The notes under the pieces are model-generated. The model did not search any database, was not told the origin of the DNA, and worked only from the letters and a program-made list of their open reading frames with translations. Positions 1-7,839 of a DNA stretch of 64,000 nucleotides are shown piece after piece. The DNA comes from Paenibacillus sp. 1001270B_150601_E10 (GTDB lineage Bacteria; Bacillota; Bacilli; Paenibacillales; Paenibacillaceae): positions 382,799 to 446,798 of the forward strand of contig NZ_JADMOL010000001.1 of the NCBI RefSeq assembly GCF_015558675.1, written 5' to 3'. The first letter of the stretch is position 1; each line of letters starts with the position of its first letter. Made by a program: the position numbers and the translations under genes.

Positions 1-192
1 AAAATGGTCATGAGTGCTTACCGGCATCACCAAGACGATCTGGTTCATGCGCTAAAAGAATGTGCGAGCGGCAAGCGACTCGCAAAGATCGGGTATGCAG
101 ATGATATTCAGCACTGCGCGGCGATTAATTCGATTCCGATCGTTCCGCGTTTCGACCAGCACATGATGATTCCGTTTTCTGCGGCCATCTAA
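1..192 (+). CDS. comB: 2-phosphosulfolactate phosphatase, C-terminal fragment (ComB family)
   Basis: This is the last 63 codons of a gene whose start lies left of the window; the frame is open from base 1 to the TAA at 190-192. The fragment reads as the C-terminus of the ComB family, which hydrolyses 2-phosphosulfolactate to sulfolactate. The visible family features are a helix rich in charged residues (AYRHHQDDLVHAL) followed by a GKRLAKIGYADDIQHCA segment and a terminal SIPIVPRF strand, as in ComB C-termini. Spore formers can make sulfolactate as a spore solute, which would suit the organism, but that is inference. The catalytic part is not visible, so the family call rests on the tail alone. 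The opposite strand has a 52-codon ORF with a good ribosome site near 225, which I regard as chance. Confidence 0.6.
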   Translation, partial: KMVMSAYRHHQDDLVHALKECASGKRLAKIGYADDIQHCAAINSIPIVPRFDQHMMIPFSAAI

Positions 193-350
193 CATTTGAA
201 CCATACACATTCCTCGACCTCCTCGTGCGTTGTTCTATTATGTGGGGTAAAGCTCATAACCTAAGAAGTAGCTTGTACTCACTTCAGTTCAACGCCGGTT
301 CCTTTCTTCATACGAATCGGCGTCGAACCTTATGTTAAAGGAGCCGTAGC

Positions 351-809
351 ATGAATGGTGAACTTGTACTCGTGACTCTCATTGTCATTGGACTTGCCAG
401 TCGGTCCTCCATCTTAACAACAGCGGCTTGCATCCTGCTTATCGTCAAGCTCGTTCAGTTGGAACGATTTCTACCTTCTATTGAGCGGAGAGGGATGGAG
501 CTTGGTCTACTCTTTCTAACAATCGCCGTACTTGTGCCCTTCGCAGCCGAGCATGTCACGCTTAAGGATGTCGTGCGCACGCTTACGTCATGGACAGGCC
601 TTCTAGCCATTCTTGGAGGGGCCATTGCAACGCTGATGAACAATCAAGGTCTGCATCTATTAAAAAACGATCCTCAAATGATCATAGGCCTTGTAGCAGG
701 CTCGATCATCGGGATCGTCTTTATGCGCGGAATCCCTGTCGGACCGCTGATGGCCGCAGGAATTACCGCTATATTGCTGCAAATCTTCAATTGGATTATA
801 TCTAAATAA
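351..809 (+). CDS. UPF0756 (DUF441) membrane protein, YtwI-like
   Basis: A 152-residue, almost entirely hydrophobic protein with about four to five membrane-spanning segments (roughly residues 3-25, 48-65, 82-98, 108-128 and 130-149). Length, the N-terminal [13 protein letters not shown] segment and the loop [22 protein letters not shown] fit the UPF0756/DUF441 family (B. subtilis YtwI, E. coli YeaL), whose function is unknown. An AAAGGAG ribosome site lies 9 bases before the ATG. It is convergent with the aspartokinase gene, with only 12 bp between the two stop codons and no obvious hairpin there. The family call is firm; no biochemical role can be given. Confidence 0.85.
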   Translation: MNGELVLVTLIVIGLASRSSILTTAACILLIVKLVQLERFLPSIERRGMELGLLFLTIAVLVPFAAEHVTLKDVVRTLTSWTGLLAILGGAIATLMNNQGLHLLKNDPQMIIGLVAGSIIGIVFMRGIPVGPLMAAGITAILLQIFNWIISK

Positions 810-821
810 GCTGTATACCTA

Positions 822-2075
822 TTATCGACGGACCTGCGGTCCTCCTACATATACTTGTTCTAGGGCATCAAGGCCGTATGCCGTGTGAAGGGCTTGAACG
901 ACTTCCTGAAGCTTGCCATCCGCAATGACGCAGGATACTTTAATCTCAGATGTGCTAACCATCTTAATGCTGATGCCTGTTCCTGAGATGACTTCGAACA
1001 TCTTAGCCGCAACACCTGGGTGGCTGACCATACCGGCACCTACAATGGATACCTTAACGAGATCCACTTCAGATGTTACTTCACGATACGGAAGGGTTGC
1101 ACGCAAGCCTTCAATCACTTTGATCGCTCGGTCATGATCATCGCGTGCTGTTGAGAAGGAGAAGTCTGCCTCACCGTTCATAACACCGCTTTGAACGATA
1201 ATATCGACGTCAATCCCAGCATTAGCAAGTGCACCAAACACCTTTGCCAATACGCCTGGTTGATCAACAACACCAAGAATACTTATACGCGCTACGTTTT
1301 TGTCAAATGCAATACCACTAACGACTACACCTTGTTCCATGACAGCGTCCTCCTTCACAACCGTTCCTTCATTATGATTAAAGCTTGATCTTACGACCAG
1401 ACATACATTGTTATGCTTTGCATATTCCACGGCTCTCGGATGCAGCACAGCTGCTCCTAGGTGGGCAAGCTCAAGCATTTCATCGTAGGATATCTCCTTA
1501 AGCTTGCGTGCATGTCTAACAATACGAGGATCGGTCGAATAGATGCCGTCAACATCGGTATAGATCTCACATACATCTGCTTCTATGGCTGCTGCCAGCG
1601 CAACTGCTGTCGTATCGGAACCGCCACGACCAAGTGTCGTGATCTCCCCACTGTCAGACATTCCTTGGAATCCCGCTACAATAACGATCTTTCCGTTATC
1701 TAAAGCCTGCTTAACACGATCCGGTTGAATATCCAGGATACGCGCCTTGGAATGAGTATCATCTGTCTTGAAGCCAGCCTGCCAGCCGGTGTAAGAGATC
1801 GCATCATGTCCCAAGCTATGTATAGCCATGGACAACAACGCAACACTGATTTGCTCACCGGTTGTAAGCAGCATGTCCATCTCACGTGCTGGAGGCGCAT
1901 CGCACAGCATCTTCGACTTATCGATAAGATCATCTGTCGTATCTCCCATAGCTGAAACGACAACCACACATTGATGGCCTTCTTCTTTTTTCTCTACAAT
2001 TCTCTTGGCGACCCGCTTCATGCGTTCGGTGTCTCCAACTGAGCTTCCCCCGAATTTCATTACGAATAATGCCAC
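822..2075 (-). CDS. lysC: Aspartate kinase (aspartokinase, LysC type)
   Basis: Phosphorylates L-aspartate in the first step towards lysine, diaminopimelate, threonine and methionine. The 417-residue protein has the N-terminal KFGGSSV nucleotide-binding motif (residues 8-14), the TTLGRGGSDTTAVALAA segment of the kinase domain near residue 165, and two C-terminal ACT domains (about 265-335 and 345-410), which are the allosteric effector sites. Length is close to B. subtilis LysC (about 408 residues). The start is GTG at 2075, with GGAG about ten bases upstream. It is a single gene, with the efp terminator 150 bp upstream. Which end product inhibits it cannot be read from sequence; homology suggests the LysC (aspartokinase II) branch. 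Confidence 0.93.
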   Translation of the reverse strand: MALFVMKFGGSSVGDTERMKRVAKRIVEKKEEGHQCVVVVSAMGDTTDDLIDKSKMLCDAPPAREMDMLLTTGEQISVALLSMAIHSLGHDAISYTGWQAGFKTDDTHSKARILDIQPDRVKQALDNGKIVIVAGFQGMSDSGEITTLGRGGSDTTAVALAAAIEADVCEIYTDVDGIYSTDPRIVRHARKLKEISYDEMLELAHLGAAVLHPRAVEYAKHNNVCLVVRSSFNHNEGTVVKEDAVMEQGVVVSGIAFDKNVARISILGVVDQPGVLAKVFGALANAGIDVDIIVQSGVMNGEADFSFSTARDDHDRAIKVIEGLRATLPYREVTSEVDLVKVSIVGAGMVSHPGVAAKMFEVISGTGISIKMVSTSEIKVSCVIADGKLQEVVQALHTAYGLDALEQVYVGGPQVRR

Positions 2076-2221
2076 AGAAGATTCACTCCAATCCCGACGG
2101 AATGTATTTATTTAATTGCATATTATACCACATCTTTCCCAAAACGGTGGAAAAAGATTGACGGAACCGCATGGAAATTATACTAGCGGGCTTGAATATT
2201 CGTTTTATGCCAAAAATAAAA

Positions 2222-2277
2222 ATCCCCCATCTACGATAACCAGCAGCAAGACTGCCTTATTACCATAGATGGAGGAT
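2222..2277 (-). terminator. Rho-independent terminator of efp
   Basis: On the minus strand, ATCCTCCATCTA (2277-2266) pairs with TAGATGGGGGAT (2233-2222), with one G-T wobble, and is followed by TTTTTATTTTT. The loop is long (32 bases) but contains further pairing. It lies 12 bp after the efp stop codon. Confidence 0.8.
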
Positions 2278-2289
2278 CCATCACCTATC

Positions 2290-2847
2290 CTATGCGCGGG
2301 AAATATATTTACCTTCGCGAGTATCGATGAGAAGAACGTCGCCTTCATTAATGAAGAGCGGAACTTGAACCGTTAGGCCGGTTTCCACCGTTGCGCTTTT
2401 AAGCGCACCTTGAGCGGTGTTTCCTTTCACGCCTGGCTCTGTCTCAATAACCTTAAGCTCAACGCTATTTGGCAAGTTAATACCGATGATTTCGCCTTGG
2501 TAGCTCACGATATTAACGATGCTGTTGTCTTTCAAGAAGTTCAATTCCCATTCCAATTGATCTTTGGACAAGGAGAACTGGTCATACGATTCGTTATCCA
2601 TGAATGTATATTCTTCACCGCTGTTATACAGATATTGCACTTCACGGTTGTCGATTTGTGCACGGGAGATCGTCTCGCCAGCACGGAATGTTTTCTCCGT
2701 TACGTTGCCGTTACGCAGATTGCGAAGCTTGGAACGGACGAATGCAGCGCCCTTACCTGGCTTTACGTGTTGGAATTCGATGACGGAGAAGATGTCGCCA
2801 TCTACTTCAACCGTCAAGCCTGTTTTAAAATCGTTAACTGAAATCAC
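2290..2847 (-). CDS. efp: Translation elongation factor P
   Basis: EF-P binds ribosomes stalled on polyproline stretches and stimulates peptide-bond formation. The 185-residue product has the full three-domain EF-P layout: the KOW-like N-terminal domain with the loop [13 protein letters not shown] (around residues 30-42), which contains the conserved modification-loop lysine, then two OB-fold domains ending in [11 protein letters not shown]. The start is GTG at 2847 with AGGAGGG 7 bases upstream. The M24 peptidase gene ends 38 bp upstream on the same strand, and aroQ and yqhR lie beyond it, the order known from B. subtilis, so these genes are probably cotranscribed. I see nothing unusual in it. 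Confidence 0.96.
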   Translation of the reverse strand: MISVNDFKTGLTVEVDGDIFSVIEFQHVKPGKGAAFVRSKLRNLRNGNVTEKTFRAGETISRAQIDNREVQYLYNSGEEYTFMDNESYDQFSLSKDQLEWELNFLKDNSIVNIVSYQGEIIGINLPNSVELKVIETEPGVKGNTAQGALKSATVETGLTVQVPLFINEGDVLLIDTREGKYISRA

Positions 2848-2885
2848 TAAATTTCCCTCCTAGAAAACGTACATGCTGGGCTGGA

Positions 2886-3959
2886 CTATACGTCCAACAG
2901 CAGCAACTCTTTGGTAGAATGTGTTATTATTTCAATCCCGTTCTCTGTAATGACAATGTCATCCTCGATGCGAACACCGCCAAAGCCAGGTACATAAATA
3001 CCAGGCTCAACCGTTACCACATGGCCGGGAGCTAACACCATATCGCTAGTTTTAGCCAAATTAGGCGATTCATGAATCTCCATGCCGATACCGTGTCCAA
3101 GGCTGTGTCCAAAGTTAGGACCGTAGCCGTGCTTCTCGATAATATCACGAGACAACGCATCAGCTTCCTTGCCGGTCATGCCTGGGCGAATATGCTCCAG
3201 AGCATACAGCTGAGATTCAAGAACAATATTGTAGATCTCTTTATGCTTGTCAGTCGGCGTACCTAAGAATACCGTACGCGTGATGTCTGAGCAATACCCT
3301 TTGTAATAAGCACCGAAATCAAGCTTAACAAATTCGTTGCCTTTAATTATGCGCTCACTTGCTACCCCATGTGGCAGAGCAGAGCGTTCACCCGAAGCAA
3401 CAATGGTGTCAAAGGAACTTGAAGTGGCGCCATTCTTGCGCATGAAGTACTCCATCTCAAGGGCAACATCCATCTCGGATACGCCAGGCTTCAGATAGCT
3501 CAAAATGTGGCTGAATGTTCGATCCGCAAGCTCTGCTGCTTCCTTCAGAATACGAATTTCATCCTCATCCTTGATTCGACGCAAGTTCTCAATAATACCA
3601 CTTGTCGGAACAAGCTCAACAGGATTCAACTCCTCTTGATAGCGTACGAAGGATGCGTAGCTCACATGATCCTGTTCCATCGCAAGCTTCTTGATGCCAA
3701 TTTCCTGAAGCAGCTCTTTAAGCGTATCTGTGACTTTTCCATGCTGAATCACTTCAAAGCCTACCGCCTGCTCAGGGGCTTGAGTCATATAACGGAAGTC
3801 TGTCAACAAGATCGCACGATCTTGCGTGATCAATACATAGCCAGAAGATCCAGTGAAGCCCGTCATATAACGACGGTTAATCTCACTGTCAATCCAAATG
3901 GCTTCCAAACCACGCTCGTCCATCTCCTTGCGAAGTCGTTCCACACGTGCATTACTCAT
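2886..3959 (-). CDS. M24 family metallopeptidase, Xaa-Pro aminopeptidase-like (YqhT type)
   Basis: A cytosolic peptidase of the creatinase/aminopeptidase-P fold, expected to remove N-terminal residues preceding proline. It has an N-terminal creatinase-like domain (about residues 1-125) and a C-terminal pita-bread domain carrying the metal ligands: aspartates in KLDFGAYYKGYCSDITRT, the histidine in HSLGHGIGMEIHE, and glutamates in TVEPGIYV and RIEDD. I prefer ATG at 3959 (357 residues) because AGGAG lies 8 bases upstream; an ATG nine codons further up (3986) has a poorer site. Its place between aroQ and efp matches yqhT of B. subtilis. A related name would be Xaa-Pro dipeptidase (PepQ); substrate length cannot be told from sequence. 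Confidence 0.9.
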   Translation of the reverse strand: MSNARVERLRKEMDERGLEAIWIDSEINRRYMTGFTGSSGYVLITQDRAILLTDFRYMTQAPEQAVGFEVIQHGKVTDTLKELLQEIGIKKLAMEQDHVSYASFVRYQEELNPVELVPTSGIIENLRRIKDEDEIRILKEAAELADRTFSHILSYLKPGVSEMDVALEMEYFMRKNGATSSSFDTIVASGERSALPHGVASERIIKGNEFVKLDFGAYYKGYCSDITRTVFLGTPTDKHKEIYNIVLESQLYALEHIRPGMTGKEADALSRDIIEKHGYGPNFGHSLGHGIGMEIHESPNLAKTSDMVLAPGHVVTVEPGIYVPGFGGVRIEDDIVITENGIEIITHSTKELLLLDV

Positions 3960-3999
3960 TGCCATCATCTCCTGTTCTGGGTTCATCCATCCTGATGTC

Positions 4000-4452
4000 T
4001 TATTGTTCTTTCTTCGCCTTCGTTACTGCTTGATGCAAGGCATGAAGACCCAATAGATAACTGTTCGATCCAAATCCTGCGATCTGTCCAACCGCAACCG
4101 GTGCAATCACCGAGTGATGGCGGAAGGCCTCACGCTTATGAATGTTAGACATATGAACTTCAACGGTAGGCAAGCCAACCGTGCTGATCGCATCGCGCAG
4201 CGCATAGCTGTAATGCGTCCAAGCACCAGGATTGATCAGAATACCATCGCTCTCTCCATATGCCTCATGGATACGATCAATTACTGCGCCTTCGTGGTTG
4301 CTTTGAAAAAACGCAAGTGCTACACCAAGCTCCGACGCTGCATCGCGCAATTGAGACTCAATATCCGATAGTGTCTCGCGACCATATACCTCAGGCTCTC
4401 GAGTTCCGAGCATGTTGAGATTGGGTCCATTTACGACCAAGTAAGAAGCCAT
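4000..4452 (-). CDS. aroQ: 3-dehydroquinate dehydratase, type II
   Basis: Dehydrates 3-dehydroquinate to 3-dehydroshikimate in the shikimate pathway. The small (150-residue) protein has the type II signatures: [18 protein letters not shown] at the N-terminus with the catalytic tyrosine, the [16 protein letters not shown] segment, [15 protein letters not shown], and [19 protein letters not shown] place the start at ATG 4452, which is preceded by GGTGAGGTGG; the in-frame TTG at 4473 would add seven residues and has no good ribosome site. It is the next gene upstream of the M24 peptidase, and the order yqhR, aroQ, peptidase, efp is the Bacillus order. Confidence 0.95.
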   Translation of the reverse strand: MASYLVVNGPNLNMLGTREPEVYGRETLSDIESQLRDAASELGVALAFFQSNHEGAVIDRIHEAYGESDGILINPGAWTHYSYALRDAISTVGLPTVEVHMSNIHKREAFRHHSVIAPVAVGQIAGFGSNSYLLGLHALHQAVTKAKKEQ

Positions 4453-4646
4453 GGCCACCTCACCACCCGTCAAATTAACGCAAAATATCGCGTTAAACTT
4501 ATGTAGTCCGACAACGTATTAGCCGTATCTGTGCAGACGAATACTCACGTATTTTATCATACGAAAGGGCGCTTGAGAAGCACATTACCTTCTTGAACCT
4601 CAGTTAGGATATGAAAAAATAGCGTCAACCCCAGCAAGAGCGGTTT

Positions 4647-5207
4647 CTAGGTAGATGGATTCGGTTGATGCTTCTTGTTCATATTGCTCCCATTGGAATC
4701 ATTGTCAGGCTCACGGAGACGCTCATCATTGAATTCCATCGCAACGGTGTAACCTATAAATAATCCCCATAGTAGGAATAAACAGCTCTCTGTCCAAATC
4801 GTATTCCATGTCGTCTTTGTGATGGGCGGCATTAAACCAATCATAGGTCCAATGAACACAAATAGAATCAGCCACCATACGATGCCGTAGATCATTCCAC
4901 CCCATGGTCCGATGAATTTCTTAAAGAGAGCGGTATAGAGGATACTCGCCAAAATGGAGAAACCAATGAAAGAGACAAGACCTACCACTCCCCCCTTCCA
5001 AGTCAATAAATAGTCATGTTTATAGAAAGGCTCGACTAAAAATCCCGGTACGACAATCGTAAACTTCATAGCTGCCGACATCCACCGCATACATCCCCAA
5101 ATGAGTCCTGCAAAAAAACCAAGTTGAACGGCAAAGATCAGTGGATTGGTCTGCTGTTGCTGCTCTTTCCTTTGTCGCTGCTGCCTGCGATATTCAAATT
5201 CCTTCAT
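4647..5207 (-). CDS. yqhR: Conserved membrane protein YqhR
   Basis: A 186-residue integral membrane protein of the YqhR family, function unknown. It starts with a very charged Gln/Arg-rich segment (residues 1-20) and then has about four membrane spans (roughly 23-45, 68-92, 98-122, 137-156), followed by a short hydrophilic tail. WTESCLFLLWGLFIGYTVAMEFNDERLREPD is broken here into its visible parts: a last span with a conserved WGLFIGY and a charged EFNDERLR end. The start at 5207 has GGAGGA 7 bases upstream. It is divergent from yqhQ, 213 bp away, and sits upstream of aroQ on the same strand. The identification rests on both sequence and neighbourhood. Confidence 0.8.
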   Translation of the reverse strand: MKEFEYRRQQRQRKEQQQQTNPLIFAVQLGFFAGLIWGCMRWMSAAMKFTIVVPGFLVEPFYKHDYLLTWKGGVVGLVSFIGFSILASILYTALFKKFIGPWGGMIYGIVWWLILFVFIGPMIGLMPPITKTTWNTIWTESCLFLLWGLFIGYTVAMEFNDERLREPDNDSNGSNMNKKHQPNPST

Positions 5208-5420
5208 TCAATTTCCTCCTTATACATTGAAGCGCATGAAGATGAATAAGATTATTATGTGCGGCTCATGCACATTTCATGTTGCTTGGCCCTTGAAGGA
5301 TCTATCTTGAAGCGAACTTCTAGCAACGTCATACAGTAGCGCGAATGTCATATTTTCGCTACAATAAGACTATATAGTTGCTTAACAGTTCGAGTGTAAC
5401 GGATGAGGAAGGTGAAGAGG

Positions 5421-6362
5421 TTGTCTAATAATCAAGGAGCAGCGGCGATTTATGGCGGACAGGCCGTCATAGAGGGGGTCATGATGGGGGGACGCCATGT
5501 CAACGTGACTGCTGTTCGTCGCAAGAATAATGAGATATCGTTTTACGAGGTGCCCCGTGAGGATAAGAAATGGGTCACGAATTTAAAGAAGATCCCGTTT
5601 ATTCGAGGATTAGTGTCGATCATAGATTCCAGCGCCAAGGGTGCGAAGCATCTTAACTTTGCAACAGAGAAGTACGCGGAGGATGAGGAAGGCCCTGTTG
5701 AGGAGTCGGAGAAAAAGGGCTGGGATCTAACCATGGTGCTTGGAGTAGCGGTCGTAGGGATATTGTCCTTCATTTTCGGAAAAGTCATCTTTACAGCGAC
5801 CCCAGCGATCATAGAACAGATTTTGTTTGGCAAGTTATTTGATGGCAAAGTTCTTCATACGATGATTGAAGGCGTCATTAAAATTATCTTGCTGCTGGTG
5901 TATCTGTATGTCATTTCTTTAACACCGCTTATCAAGCGCTTATTCATGTATCATGGCGCGGAGCACAAGGTTATCAGTGCCCATGAGGCAGGGGTTGAGC
6001 TTACGGTCAACAATGTACAAAAGTTCAGCAGACTTCATTACCGTTGCGGCAGCAGCTTTATCGTCTTTACGGTCATTGTCGGTGTCATCATTTATTCCTT
6101 TGTGTCCTATGATACATTATGGGATCGCGTATTGTGGCGTCTAGCGCTATTGCCTGTTGTCATCGGCGTTTCCTATGAGGTGCTTCGATTGACTAATGCC
6201 GTGAGAGATATTCCTGTACTTCGTTTTCTCGGATATCCTGGTTTATGGCTTCAAAAATTAACGACTAAAGAGCCTACGGATGACATGGTTGAAGTCTCCA
6301 TTGCAAGCTTCAAGCGTATGTTGGAGCTAGATCAGCAAATGAGCTTGAACAAAGTGTCCTAA
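5421..6362 (+). CDS. yqhQ: DUF1385 family membrane protein YqhQ
   Basis: A membrane protein of the DUF1385 family, sometimes labelled a predicted metal-dependent enzyme; its activity is not known to me. The N-terminus carries the family motif YGGQAVIEGVMMGGR and the middle carries HGAEHKVISAHEAG (near residue 180), whose histidines and glutamates look like metal ligands. About four membrane spans are visible (roughly 105-130, 150-170, 210-230, 238-255). I prefer the TTG at 5421 because it is preceded by AAGGTGAAGAGG and gives an N-terminus (MSNNQG) like that recalled for B. subtilis YqhQ; an ATG at 5403 would add six residues with no ribosome site. It is followed closely by a small membrane protein gene. 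Confidence 0.85.
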   Translation: MSNNQGAAAIYGGQAVIEGVMMGGRHVNVTAVRRKNNEISFYEVPREDKKWVTNLKKIPFIRGLVSIIDSSAKGAKHLNFATEKYAEDEEGPVEESEKKGWDLTMVLGVAVVGILSFIFGKVIFTATPAIIEQILFGKLFDGKVLHTMIEGVIKIILLLVYLYVISLTPLIKRLFMYHGAEHKVISAHEAGVELTVNNVQKFSRLHYRCGSSFIVFTVIVGVIIYSFVSYDTLWDRVLWRLALLPVVIGVSYEVLRLTNAVRDIPVLRFLGYPGLWLQKLTTKEPTDDMVEVSIASFKRMLELDQQMSLNKVS

Positions 6363-6387
6363 TTGCTCAACGACGACGAAGGGATGG

Positions 6388-6717
6388 ATGCGTATGAAGG
6401 TTCCCTCTTGGGTCATTTTCGTACTGCTAGTCTTTGCAGGCATCGGGCTCATCAGCCAAATAAGCACGAACCTGTCGATGTTTTTCATTCCTATCGTGCT
6501 TATTGCGATCGTGTTCATCGCATATAAGCTTGGACCGAAATCTTCGCAGCCCAAGGTAAAGAAATCATCTCGCACGGAGGCGAAGGTCAAGGCAATGACG
6601 CAGCAGAACAAGCATAAAGCCAAGCAGCCGACTAAGATCGTAAGGAAGCGGTCGCAAGCCAAGCTACATGTGATTGACGGTCAAAAGGGCAAGTCTCGAG
6701 CTCAGTCTGGAGAATAA
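6388..6717 (+). CDS. Small basic membrane protein, unknown function
   Basis: I do not recognise this 109-residue protein. It has two hydrophobic segments (about residues 6-24 and 29-46), followed by a long strongly basic hydrophilic tail rich in lysine, serine and glutamine (about 50-109), likely cytoplasmic. The start is ATG 6388 or ATG 6394, two codons apart; GAAGGGATGG lies just upstream. It follows yqhQ by 25 bp and is presumably cotranscribed with it, ending at a bidirectional terminator. The two-helix hairpin plus basic tail would suit membrane anchoring or contact with nucleic acid or ribosome, but that is speculation. Composition resembles that of its neighbours. Confidence 0.7.
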   Translation: MRMKVPSWVIFVLLVFAGIGLISQISTNLSMFFIPIVLIAIVFIAYKLGPKSSQPKVKKSSRTEAKVKAMTQQNKHKAKQPTKIVRKRSQAKLHVIDGQKGKSRAQSGE

Positions 6718-6752
6718 AAAAAGGAGAGGACTTAATGGTCCTCTCCTTTTTT
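6717..6752. terminator. Bidirectional terminator encoding the end of the patatin gene
   Basis: AAAAAAGGAGAGGAC (6717-6731) is a perfect inverted repeat of GTCCTCTCCTTTTTT (6738-6752) with a six-base loop. It can stop transcripts from both sides. The stop codon of the minus-strand patatin gene (6732-6734) lies in the loop and its last codons form one arm. Confidence 0.92.
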
Positions 6753-7724
6753 AGTGGAAATGCAAATTGCAGCCGCATACTGCTTAAACATTTTTTCATA
6801 CTGCATATAGGTCCAAGCATCAAAGAAATCAGTTCCTGCTTCAAGACCTGATCCATACAGCTCTATGCTCTTTTCCTTCGATACCTCAAACTCCGTAACG
6901 CCGACTCCAAGTGTCGGGATCTTAATCGTACGATATCGATTCTTCTGTTCGATATAACGCTCATCGTGAGCAGAGAGCATCGTCTCCACCATTGCCTGCA
7001 GCATCGATATGAGCCCATGGATGGAGTGAGGCTGACCATCCTGCTTCCCAACTAATTGAAATCCGATCGTTGGAATCATTCGATTCGTCCGCGGATCTGT
7101 CTCTTCTTCGAACAGCCATAACGGAAAGTTGCTTAGGAGACCGCCATCCACAATGTAAGTAAACGGCTTCCGAAACGGCTTTTTCCGCCCATGTTTCAGC
7201 TGCTCACGGAGCATGACAGGATCAAAGAAGTATGGGATGCTTGTACTCATGCGAACGGCTTTGCTGATCGGAAAATGTTTTGGGTCTATGCCATACTGGG
7301 GTAAATCCTGAGGCAATACAACGATTCTTCCATTGGTAATATCCGAGGCAATGATACGCAGGCGATCATGGTCTACATCACCGAAGGTTCGTATGCCTTT
7401 CTTCGCAAGCAGCCCATCGAGCCACTGCTCCAGCGCATCCCCACTATAGAGCCCTTTTCGAAGTAAAAGACGAATCGCAGGGCCTATCCATTTTACATTA
7501 AAGATCGGAGCTCTCTTTAAAAAGGATTTAAAAGGCATCGTTAAGATAATATCCCGCATCTCTTCCGCGCTGTAACCCGCAGCAACAAGAGAAGCAACGA
7601 TTGCTCCTGATGACGTTCCCGCCACTCGTTTAAAGGAAAGATTCACAAGCTCCGCAGAACGAATTGCTCCTGCAAGGGCAATGCCGCGGACTCCACCGCC
7701 TTCAAAAACCGCATTGATCTCCAA
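6732..7724 (-). CDS. Patatin-like phospholipase/acyl hydrolase
   Basis: A serine acyl hydrolase of the patatin fold, expected to cleave acyl esters of lipids. The N-terminus has the oxyanion-hole motif EGGGVRGIALAGA, then the nucleophile elbow GTSSG (near residue 38), and the catalytic aspartate in the DGG of YIVDGGLLSNFPLW (near 200). There is no signal peptide, so it is probably cytosolic or peripheral. I favour the TTG start at 7724 (330 residues), preceded by GGGAGGGG; ATG codons at 7739 and 7775 lack a comparable site. The last residues (TKKGEDH) are encoded within a terminator arm. It is longer than B. subtilis YlbK (about 260 residues), with an extended C-terminal half whose role is unknown. 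Confidence 0.85.
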   Translation of the reverse strand: MEINAVFEGGGVRGIALAGAIRSAELVNLSFKRVAGTSSGAIVASLVAAGYSAEEMRDIILTMPFKSFLKRAPIFNVKWIGPAIRLLLRKGLYSGDALEQWLDGLLAKKGIRTFGDVDHDRLRIIASDITNGRIVVLPQDLPQYGIDPKHFPISKAVRMSTSIPYFFDPVMLREQLKHGRKKPFRKPFTYIVDGGLLSNFPLWLFEEETDPRTNRMIPTIGFQLVGKQDGQPHSIHGLISMLQAMVETMLSAHDERYIEQKNRYRTIKIPTLGVGVTEFEVSKEKSIELYGSGLEAGTDFFDAWTYMQYEKMFKQYAAAICISTKKGEDH

Positions 7725-7839
7725 ACTATCCCCTCCCATGGGAAACGAGATCACGAACAGATAAATGCTAATCATTCATACTGTTATGTATGCATCTTCT
7801 GGGAGGGTTATGTTTAAAGATAGCGTATATACGCTATTC

